From assembly GCF_900129445.1 (NCBI RefSeq), contig NZ_FQVT01000022.1:1-37202 (forward strand): a stretch of DNA of 37,202 bases. Direction: 5' to 3'. How positions within the stretch are numbered: position 1 is the stretch's first letter; every line of letters starts with the position of its first letter. The position numbers and the translations under genes were made by a program. The notes beneath the pieces were generated by a model. It was not told where the DNA came from. It worked only from the letters and a program-made list of their open reading frames with translations, and did no database searches. Shown here piece after piece: positions 24,775 to 32,100 of this stretch. Source of the stretch: Salegentibacter echinorum. Lineage in GTDB: Bacteria; Bacteroidota; Bacteroidia; Flavobacteriales; Flavobacteriaceae.

Positions 24775-26292
24775 TTATTCTTTAATCGAAATTAGGTTTC
24801 CTTGTGAATCATAATATTCTGTTTTCAGAATATTTTCGTCCTGATCTTTATATTCTATTCGGTAATTACCGGTATCCTCTTCAATTATTTTCCATTCAGA
24901 ATAACCGTTTTCATCCCAGATCACTATTTCATATAAAAAGCCCTGATAAGTAGTTTCTGCCTTTTTAGGATCTCCATTAGGATAAAATTCTACATAATCA
25001 CTTACATAATCCCCTACTTTAATTAACAAACGTTCTAATCGTTCTTCTTCGTTATAAAAATAAGTGTCGGTGCGGTCTCTTCCTAAAAGATCGACGGTTT
25101 CCCGATGTCTTTCAATAAGTACATTATTTTCATCATAAGAATATTCCCATAGATACTCTAAAGCCTGCTCATTGTTAAATAACATAGATAAAGTCTCCAT
25201 TTCCCCAAATTCAGTATAGGTATAAGAATGTTCATAAATTACAGAGCTCTCAGATTCATTTTTGTAACGAATTTCCTTTATAAGATTTCCGCTTTCGTTA
25301 TAAATAAATACATTTTTATGTGCCAAATTGCTATTGAAATAAGAAGAAATGGCCTTAATAGATCCGTCCTCATTCTTTTCTAAATCATATTTCCAATTGG
25401 AAGAATTAGCATTGCTCCAGGAACTTAATTGTCCTTCCAGATTATACGTAACCTGGTTCATCGCTTTATTTCCCGGCTCTCCATAATTATAATACTGGGT
25501 TTCTATGTTCTTTGGCAAATTAAATTCATTATAGTTAGAATAAGTATAAGTTCTAACTATCCTGTAAGGGTGCTTTTCATATTGTATAGATTGTGATGGA
25601 TTGCCATTTTCATCAGTTTTATGTATCCATATTGATGCAGTATTGGGCAAATAAGGTTTTGCATAAATATTCCAGCTTTCAATAGTGGGAAGAAAATCGG
25701 TAAATAATAAATCGTCCGGTTCATAAGAAGTATTTAAAGAGGCAGCTAAGTGAGTTGCTGCTTCTTCAGGATAAACTGGATTTAGATCAATTCCTGTTCT
25801 TTGATTTACATCGTTAACAATCTCACCAATTACTTGAGTAATCGAACCCGAGAAATTAACGGTATCCATTTCAAGAGCGTCAACTACGGTCTGCTCAATT
25901 TTAATTCCGTTTTCGGGATCACCATCAATATCCAAAGTTTGTAGAAAAGCTGCAATGTTTTTTACCTCCTTTGATTCTAAAGTAGCATCTGAAGTAGAAG
26001 CAATAGATATTGGCGTAATTTCTTCCTGTCCTACGGCACTACCGATTTTAATATCACCTACAAAAAAGACAATTTGCTCTCCTTCTGCATATGAAAACTG
26101 TCCCTTAGCATCGGTATAACCGCTAAAAGATTCAGATTCATAGAATAAACCTTCAACCGGACTATCAAGGAAAACACCAATATGTTCCTCTGGTTGGGAG
26201 GATAAGTTTTCACCATTATCATCTGTACTACACCTCAAAAAGATGAATGCAACGATAATTAAGATTAGTGATTTTGTAATTTTATTTTCCAT
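24775..26292 (-). CDS. YD-repeat-containing surface lipoprotein
   Basis: The 505-residue protein has a lipoprotein signal (SLILIIVAFIFLRCS, Cys21). A domain in residues about 40-80, SPVEGLFYESESFSGYTDAK, matches secreted adhesin-type modules with SPVxG and TDAxG turns. The C-terminal half is made of YD-type repeats (KYDLEKNEDGSI, YNESGNLIKEIRY, YTEFGEME, YDENNVLIERHRE, EYYDSQGNLISI), a beta-rich pattern found in RHS and wall-associated proteins. There is no toxin tip. It is probably exposed on the outer membrane and bound by its lipid anchor. The -7 motif upstream is listed separately. Confidence 0.75.
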   Translation of the reverse strand: MENKITKSLILIIVAFIFLRCSTDDNGENLSSQPEEHIGVFLDSPVEGLFYESESFSGYTDAKGQFSYAEGEQIVFFVGDIKIGSAVGQEEITPISIASTSDATLESKEVKNIAAFLQTLDIDGDPENGIKIEQTVVDALEMDTVNFSGSITQVIGEIVNDVNQRTGIDLNPVYPEEAATHLAASLNTSYEPDDLLFTDFLPTIESWNIYAKPYLPNTASIWIHKTDENGNPSQSIQYEKHPYRIVRTYTYSNYNEFNLPKNIETQYYNYGEPGNKAMNQVTYNLEGQLSSWSNANSSNWKYDLEKNEDGSIKAISSYFNSNLAHKNVFIYNESGNLIKEIRYKNESESSVIYEHSYTYTEFGEMETLSMLFNNEQALEYLWEYSYDENNVLIERHRETVDLLGRDRTDTYFYNEEERLERLLIKVGDYVSDYVEFYPNGDPKKAETTYQGFLYEIVIWDENGYSEWKIIEEDTGNYRIEYKDQDENILKTEYYDSQGNLISIKE

Positions 26293-26311
26293 TTCAATAA
26301 GTTTTAAGTTC

Positions 26312-26319
26312 CAAACTTA
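26312..26319 (-). promoter_or_regulatory. Candidate -7 element for the YD-repeat lipoprotein gene
   Basis: On the minus strand, TAAGTTTG at 26312-26319 matches TAnnTTTG. The -33 position falls in the transposase remnant and reads TTTA in place of TTTG. The start codon at 26292-26290 is 20 bases downstream. Confidence 0.4.
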
Positions 26320-26337
26320 TGTTTTAATATCGCTCAT

Positions 26338-26658
26338 GTAAATACCCTCTTTGCGGTAATTTTTAATCTCACACAAAGACTTAGAGATATATTCAATAAA
26401 GCAAAATCAGTAGAAGTGGCTTATACCAAACTTGCCCACTGGCACAAAGATGTAGAGGATACAGGGTTTAAGGCTTTTAACACCATAGCCAACACCATTA
26501 CTCTTAATTACAGGTCTATTCTCAATTACTTTATCAATAGAAGCACCAACGCTTCGGCAGAATCCTTTAATGCAAAGATAAAAGCGTTTAGAGCTCAGTT
26601 TAGAGGAGTGAAAAATGTTGAATTCTTCCTATATAGATTAACTACAATTTTTGCTTAA
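26338..26658 (+). pseudogene. 5'-truncated ISAon1-like transposase remnant
   Basis: A frame runs from about 26338 through 26658 and reads as the C-terminus of an ISL3/ISAon1-type transposase: FNLTQRLRDIFNKAKS, then AYTKLAHWHKDVEDTGFKAF, STNASAESFNAKIKAF and FRGVKNVEFFLYRLTTIFA. A GTG at 26416 opens the only start-coded part, but the matching sequence begins earlier without a start. Everything upstream of about residue -30 is missing, including the catalytic DDE part, so it is dead. The left edge falls at the promoter of the YD-repeat gene. The closing sequence TTTGCTTAA is followed by no visible terminal repeat. Confidence 0.7.
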
Positions 26659-26782
26659 ACACCACATTTAGGCTTGATCCGAGAAAAGCCTCTCCTAAAC
26701 AGGAAAAGCTTTGTGCTGAAGTAGTAATAAACTCAAGCAATTCACGGATTTACCATATATTCTTACAGAGAAATTACCCCAT

Positions 26783-26808
26783 AAAAAAAGCCCCTCGATT
26801 GAGGAGCT
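26783..26808 (-). terminator. Terminator after tRNA-Asp
   Basis: On the minus strand, AGCTCCTC-aatc-GAGGGGCT is an eight-base-pair stem with one G-T pair, followed by a run of seven T. It lies 13 bases beyond the 3' end of the tRNA. Confidence 0.85.
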
Positions 26809-26821
26809 TTTTGCAATTTTG

Positions 26822-26895
26822 CGGTCTGGACGAGACTCGAACTCGCGACCCCCTGCGTGACAGGCAGGTATTCTAACCAACTGAACTACCAGACC
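26822..26895 (-). tRNA. tRNA-Asp (anticodon GTC)
   Basis: Read on the minus strand, the 74-base sequence folds as a cloverleaf. The acceptor stem is GGTCTGG/CCAGACC with discriminator G. The D arm follows TAGTTCAGTTGGTTAGAA, the anticodon stem CCTGC/GCAGG frames the loop CTGTCAC with anticodon GTC, and the T arm is GCGAG-TTCGAGT-CTCGT. No CCA is encoded. Its first 23 bases overlap the coding end of the GIY-YIG gene. A terminator follows. Confidence 0.96.
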
Positions 26896-27136
26896 AATTT
26901 TTTATCAAGCGATTGTAAAATTCGGTATTTCTTTGTTTTTTCAAAAATTTTTCCCGAAAAATCGCATCTTTTCTTGTATTAAATTTTTCAAAGTAAACTA
27001 TTTCCCAGGGAATTTTCCGACTGGTGTATCTAGATTTCCCATCATTGTGATAAAGTAATCTTCTATTTAAATCATTTGTTTGACCTATATAAAAACTATG
27101 ATCCAGTTTACTCTTTAAAATATATACAAAATACAT
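26873..27136 (-). CDS. GIY-YIG endonuclease-family protein overlapping tRNA-Asp
   Basis: The 87-residue protein has the GIY-YIG fold signature: VYI (4-6) and YIG (16-18), NDLNRRL with the catalytic Arg (R25 or R26), and an aspartate/glutamate pair ending in FREKFLKKQRN (E62 is the metal-binding Glu). It resembles the small UPF0213-like proteins common in Bacteroidota. The last eight codons (WSGSSVG plus stop) are the 5' end of tRNA-Asp read as protein, so the original C-terminus has been replaced by tRNA sequence. It lies between a broken and an intact tRNA-Asp copy, a placement known for GIY-YIG genes near tRNAs and suggestive of a small mobile element. Its activity is unknown. Confidence 0.85.
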   Translation of the reverse strand: MYFVYILKSKLDHSFYIGQTNDLNRRLLYHNDGKSRYTSRKIPWEIVYFEKFNTRKDAIFREKFLKKQRNTEFYNRLIKNWSGSSVG

Positions 27137-27154
27137 TATGAACGTGTTGTCTTA

Positions 27155-27203
27155 GTGACAGGCAATCCCGAGTACTCGGGATAACCAACTGAACTACCAG
27201 ACC
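27155..27203 (-). pseudogene. Broken tRNA-Asp copy with palindromic insert
   Basis: On the minus strand, the first 22 bases (GGTCTGGTAGTTCAGTTGGTTA) are identical to the intact tRNA-Asp. Then the tRNA's GAATACC is replaced by a palindrome, and TGCCTGTCAC (which holds the anticodon) follows. The 3' half, including the T arm and acceptor strand, is missing. It cannot fold as a tRNA. It sits 18 bases upstream of the GIY-YIG start and downstream of a good promoter. Confidence 0.85.
27165..27182. repeat. 18-bp perfect palindrome inside the broken tRNA
   Basis: ATCCCGAGTACTCGGGAT is its own reverse complement. It replaces seven tRNA bases in the D-arm/anticodon region of the broken tRNA-Asp copy. 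It could be a junction or insertion footprint, a recombinase or nuclease site, or an RNA hairpin. Confidence 0.85.
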
Positions 27204-27276
27204 GTGCTTGTTATTTAAAGACTTACAGCTCGTCTTAATTTGAAGTTCTAATAACCTCAATGCGTTATTGCGAGGG

Positions 27277-27307
27277 CAAATATACACCCGTTTTACAATT
27301 CCACAAA
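27277..27307 (-). promoter_or_regulatory. Strong Bacteroidota promoter upstream of the broken tRNA-Asp
   Basis: On the minus strand, TTTG (27304-27307) and TATATTTG (27277-27284) match -33 TTTG and -7 TAnnTTTG with exactly 19 bases between. Transcription would start near 27271, about 68 bases before the broken tRNA copy. It is probably the original tRNA-Asp promoter, and would now drive the broken tRNA, the GIY-YIG gene and the intact tRNA. Confidence 0.7.
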
Positions 27308-27343
27308 CCTTTTTTAAAATTTTTTCAGAAAAAAATTAAAGCC

Positions 27344-28276
27344 TTAGCCAAACTTTTGTCTTTCAATAAAATAGCTGGTCAAAATTTTATCAAAATTTTT
27401 ATTGATATCGGCTTCCACATAGCCAATCTTATATTTGGCACATTCCATTTGCAAATTCTCAATATATTCCTTCACTGCTTTTTTATAATCCTCCCTAATA
27501 TTGTCTGAATACAAATCTATACTTGCACCGGTTTCCACATCGGTAAAACGCCTGGGAATATTGTCGAAATCAAATTCAAATTCTCTTTTTTTATCTATCA
27601 CATGAAACAACACCACCTCGTGCCTATTGTATTTTAAATGACGCAAAGCTTCAAAAAGAGCGGTTTCATCGGTATCGGCCTGAAACATATCGGTAAAAAG
27701 AAACACTAAAGAACGCCGTTTTAGCTTCTCGGCGATTTGATGTAAAAAAGTATAGGTTTTGGTCGTTTTATGATCTTTTTTCTTTAAAATACTTTTATTT
27801 AGGGCGTCCATTAGCATATAGCGATGCCGGTCACTACCTTTTTCAGGAGCATAAAATTCAAATTCATCACTGTAAACACTAAGGCCTACTGCATCGCGTT
27901 GCCGCTTTAAAATCTGCATAATACTGGCGATAGAAAGTACCGAAAAACCAATCTTATTCAGGCTGTCTATTGCATATTTTTTCCGTTTAGGATAGTGCAT
28001 TGAAGCCGAATTATCTAAAATAAAATGACAGCGTAAATTAGTTTCTTCCTCATAGCGTTTCGCGTACAACTTATCGGTCCTGGCAAAAAGTTTCCAGTCT
28101 ATGTGCTTGGTACTTTCGCCCCGATTATAGCTTTTATGTTCGGCAAATTCCGCAGAAAACCCGTGGAACGGACTCTTATGAATTCCCGAAATATAGCCTT
28201 CAACCACCTGCCGGGCCAGTAATTCCAAGTTTCCAAAACCCGCAGCCGAATTATAAACTTCCTTCTTTACGTCCAT
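27344..28276 (-). CDS. DUF58 (MoxR-associated) vWA-like protein
   Basis: The 310-residue protein starts with the typical DUF58 segment: GYISGIHKSPFHGFSAEFAE, SYNRGESTKHIDWKLFART, and RYEEETNLRCHFILDNSASM. D88-N-S90-A-S92 gives the DxSxS metal-ion site of the von Willebrand A fold, and the fold continues with VFLFTDMF and VVLFHVIDKK. It lacks transmembrane helices in this frame. DUF58 proteins usually sit beside MoxR AAA ATPases and are thought to act with them in envelope or cofactor processes; no MoxR gene is in the window. The start ATG is 15 bases from the preceding terminator-like sequence. The function is inferred from family only. Confidence 0.85.
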   Translation of the reverse strand: MDVKKEVYNSAAGFGNLELLARQVVEGYISGIHKSPFHGFSAEFAEHKSYNRGESTKHIDWKLFARTDKLYAKRYEEETNLRCHFILDNSASMHYPKRKKYAIDSLNKIGFSVLSIASIMQILKRQRDAVGLSVYSDEFEFYAPEKGSDRHRYMLMDALNKSILKKKDHKTTKTYTFLHQIAEKLKRRSLVFLFTDMFQADTDETALFEALRHLKYNRHEVVLFHVIDKKREFEFDFDNIPRRFTDVETGASIDLYSDNIREDYKKAVKEYIENLQMECAKYKIGYVEADINKNFDKILTSYFIERQKFG

Positions 28277-28303
28277 AGCAACTAAGATACTATCCTAAAC
28301 AAA

Positions 28304-28328
28304 AAAACCCGACTCAAAGCCGGGTTTT
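28304..28328 (-). terminator. Terminator after trxA
   Basis: AAAACCCG at 28304-28311 pairs with CGGGTTTT at 28321-28328. It lies 22 bases beyond the trxA stop, and the minus strand ends in a T run. Confidence 0.8.
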
Positions 28329-28350
28329 ATACATTTTATACCGCAAGATA

Positions 28351-28668
28351 CTATAAAAGCTCATCAATAGCTTCAGCATAAGTATTTTTTGGCGCCACGC
28401 CTACCTGGCGACCTACTACTTCTCCGTTTTGGAAAATAAGCACAGTAGGAATATTTCTAACGCCATATTTGGCTGCAAATTCCTGATTCGCATCAACGTC
28501 CAGCTTTCCTACAACCGCTTTTCCGTCATATTCATTACTAATTTCGTCAATAATAGGACCTACCATTCTACAAGGTCCACACCAGGCTGCCCAAAAATCT
28601 ACCATTACAGGTTTGTCACTTTTAAGCACCTGCTCTTCAAAATTTGCATCAGTTAATTCAATAGCCAT
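28351..28668 (-). CDS. trxA: Thioredoxin
   Basis: This is a 105-residue thioredoxin of normal length, with the redox site W29-C30-G31-P32-C33, the preceding FWAAW segment and the cis-proline turn RNIPTVLIF. It reduces protein disulfides in the cytoplasm, using electrons from thioredoxin reductase. It has no signal peptide. It sits in front of the DUF58 gene with a terminator between, so it is probably transcribed alone. Confidence 0.96.
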   Translation of the reverse strand: MAIELTDANFEEQVLKSDKPVMVDFWAAWCGPCRMVGPIIDEISNEYDGKAVVGKLDVDANQEFAAKYGVRNIPTVLIFQNGEVVGRQVGVAPKNTYAEAIDELL

Positions 28669-29105
28669 AATTATTTGTTTTTAATTTCTGTTAATATCAT
28701 CAAAGTGTAAAATTAGTCAATTATTTTCGCTTTCCTTACAAGAGCCGCATTGTATTTAGTTATAGGTATATTTATGGGTTTTATTTGGCGGTTACCCCGC
28801 GCCTGTAGCGCGCGGTCGGGCTTTCAGCGCTACACGGTAGCGGCTTCAATCCCTAACCGGGGCGTTTTCAGTGGGCAGTTGGCAGTTGCAGTGTGCAGTC
28901 GCAGTAAGCAATGGATAAAGATTCTTTTTCAGGCAAGATTAAAGGTCAAACATCAAACAAAAAAAGATTGCCGCGCTCCTTCGTCGCTCGCAATGACTGC
29001 AAACATTCTAAAAACCCAATCCAAAACTGAGAAATGAGAACCCGCAACCGATATCCGCACCCCATTCCCTTTCCCCTTAGGGGAGAGGGCTAGGGAGAGG
29101 GGCTT
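28669..29105. repeat. Repeat-rich intergenic region between trxA and dnaE
   Basis: This 437-base region has no credible gene. It contains a GC-rich segment at about 28780-28868 (accccgcgcctgtagcgcgc, then gctttcagcgctacacgg and cggcttcaatccctaac) typical of a dispersed flavobacterial intergenic element. Repeats of gcagttg and gcagt occur at 28866-28910. A cttcgtcgctcgcaatgac tail at 28978-28996 resembles the direct repeats at 36169 and 36374. Near the dnaE end a ccccttaggggagagggcta segment occurs. A forward frame over 28750-29037 is composed of these repeats and is not a gene. Confidence 0.6.
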
Positions 29106-32100
29106 CTAGTTCAACTTATACATCACTTGCTCCTCCTCCAGCGTATGTAATAACTCTTGTGAAATTTTCACCTTTTGTTTTTTACTGGGCATATGCAATT
29201 TCACCTGATCTTTCATTTCATAGACCACAAAATTCAACTTATGGTCGCCACGATGCGTCCTAAACACATCCTTAAACCAATCGATCTTTTCTTCCTGAAG
29301 ATCGTCTATATTCAATTGAATAGTCAGTTTCTTTGCAAATTGGTCCATCACATCGTGCAGCAGGTAAATGTTATTAAACTGCAACCTGGGTTCTCCCTTT
29401 TTACCGGTTTCCTTATTGGTCCAACCTTCCTTTACAAAAACCTTTACGTGTACGAAGGAGTTGGGAACTAAAAAATGCCTGAATTTCAAATATTCTTCCC
29501 CAAACATCCTAAATTCATAAGTATCTGTATAATCTTCTATAGTGAACATAGCCCAGCCTTTCCCCATTTTAGACACCCGGTGCTGCACATCGCTTATCAC
29601 TCCGCCAAAGGTAATATCCCTGTTTACACATTTTTCTAAATCCTGGAATTCGCCGAGTTTCCCATTGCAAAAATACTCCATCTCATATCTAAAATCGTCC
29701 AGCGGGTGACCCGAAATATAAATCCCAACAACCTCACGTTCCCGTCTTAGTTTTTCCATAGTACCCCATTCTTCACAAGGCGGCACCACAGGTTCGGGAA
29801 TTTGCACTTCACTGGCATCTCCAAAGAGGCTTACCTGCGAAGAGTTTTCATTCTCCTGATATTTCGCGGCATATTTTATCACTTTTTCCAAAAAGGTAAT
29901 GCCATCACCTTCATCGTGAAAATATTGTGCGCGGTGGGTCACGCCAAAACCGTCAAATCCGCCGGCCAGTGCCAGGTTTTCAAAAGCTTTTTTATTGGCT
30001 GCCCTAAGGTCTATACGCTTGGCCATATCGAAAATAGAGCGATAAGGTCCCGCGTTGGATTTTCGGTTTTCCACAATAGTTGCTACCGCACCGGCACCAA
30101 CTCCTTTAATGGCTCCCATCCCAAAACGGACTGCATTATTTTTATTTACCGAGAATTTATAAAAGGATTCATTTACATCTGGACCAAGCACTTCCAACTT
30201 CATCCGCTTGCACTCTTCCATAAAGAAGGTCACCTGCTTGATATCGTTCATATTATTGGAAAGCACCGCGGCCATATATTCAGCTGGATAATGAGCTTTT
30301 AAATAAGCCGTTTGGTATGCAATCCAGGCATAACAGGTGGAGTGCGATTTGTTAAAAGCATAGGCTGCAAAGGCTTCCCAGTCTTTCCAAATCTTTTCCA
30401 ACACATCCCGTGGGTGCCCTTTTGCTTCCCCGCCATCTAAAAACTTCGGTTTTAATTCTTCTAGCAAAGCGAAAATCTTTTTACCCATCGCTTTACGAAG
30501 TACATCGGCTTCACCTTTACTAAAGCCAGCCAGTTTTTGCGAGAGCAACATCACCTGCTCCTGGTACACCGTAATTCCATAAGTTTCCTGCAGGTATTCC
30601 TCCATTTCAGGCAAATCGTAAGAAATATCTTCATCCCCGTGTTTCCTGGCAATAAAGCTGGGAATATATTCCATGGGACCGGGACGATACAAGGCATTCA
30701 TCGCAATAAGATCGTCAAACACCGTGGGTTTTAGATCTTTCATGTGCTTTTGCATTCCGGGGGATTCATATTGAAAAATCCCTACGGTTTCCCCGCGCTG
30801 GAAGAGTTTATAGGTTTCTTCATCATCCAGCGGAAAATCATCGGGCACCAAATCTATATTATGCCTGCCTTTTACAATTTTTACCGTGTCTTTTATAAGA
30901 GTTAGGGTTTTTAAGCCCAGGAAATCCATTTTTAGCAGGCCTGCATCTTCAACTACCGAGTTATCGAACTGCGTCACATACAGATCTGAATCTTTAGCCA
31001 CCGAAACCGGCACATAATTCGTTATATCACTTGGCGTGATAATCACCCCACAGGCGTGAATTCCAGTGTTCCGCACTGAGCCTTCCAGCACCCTTGCTTT
31101 ATTCACTGTTTCGGCTTCCAGGTCTTCTCCTTCAGAAATATTTAAAAGTTCATTGACTTTTTCTAAATCTTCACTCCTAAATTTTTGTTTCAGCTGTTTT
31201 TCATCCATCCCGAAAATTTTTCCGAGTTTGGACATGGTTGGGATCAATTTCGAAATCCTATCGGCATCCCCCAACGGCAAATCCAGCACCCTGGCCGTAT
31301 CCCGAATGGAAGATTTGGCGGCCATAGTACCATAAGTGATAATTTGTGCCACCTGGTTGGCGCCATATTTTTCGATCACGTAATCCATTACCCTTCCCCG
31401 GCCTTCATCATCAAAATCGATATCAATATCGGGCATACTCACACGATCGGGGTTTAGGAAACGCTCAAAAAGTAAATCGTATTTTATAGGATCAATATTG
31501 GTAATTCCCAAACAATAGGCCACAGCACTACCTGCCGCCGATCCCCGGCCTGGGCCCACCGAAACATCCAGATTTCGGGCTTCCCTAATAAAGTCTTCCA
31601 CAATAAGGAAATACCCGGGGTAGCCGGTATTCTCAATTACCGAAAGTTCAAAATTAAGCCGCTCGGCGATTTCCGGGGTTACTTCCCCATAACGTTCTTT
31701 TGCCCCCAGAAAAGTAATGTGTTTTAAATAGGCATTTTCCCCACGCTTCCCGCCATCATTCTCATCTTCGGCTACCAGGAATTCATCGGGAATAGTAAAA
31801 GCAGGCAGCAATACATCCCGCGCCAGCTCAAAAGGTTCAATTTTATCTACTATTTCCTGAACATTACTAATGGCTTCCGGTAAATCTTTAAAGAGATTTT
31901 TCATCTCTTCACCACTTTTAAAGTAATATTGATCATTGGGTAAACCATATCGATAACCGCGCCCACGACCAATTGGCGTGGCCTGCTTTTCACCGTCTTT
32001 AATACACAGTAAAATATCATGCGCGTTGGCATCTTCCCGGGCGCAATAATAGGTGTTGTTGGAGGCAATTAATTTTACATCGTGTTTTTTTGCAAAATCT

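Noticed and set aside
26695-26880. 61-codon leftward frame
   Set aside because: It is the reverse reading of tRNA-Asp and its terminator.
28750-29037. 95-codon forward frame between trxA and dnaE
   Set aside because: It is built from the GC-rich dispersed repeat and short tandem tracts, with no protein-like pattern.
29802-30302. 166-codon forward frame opposite dnaE
   Set aside because: It is antisense to the conserved dnaE gene, whose domain motifs are clear.
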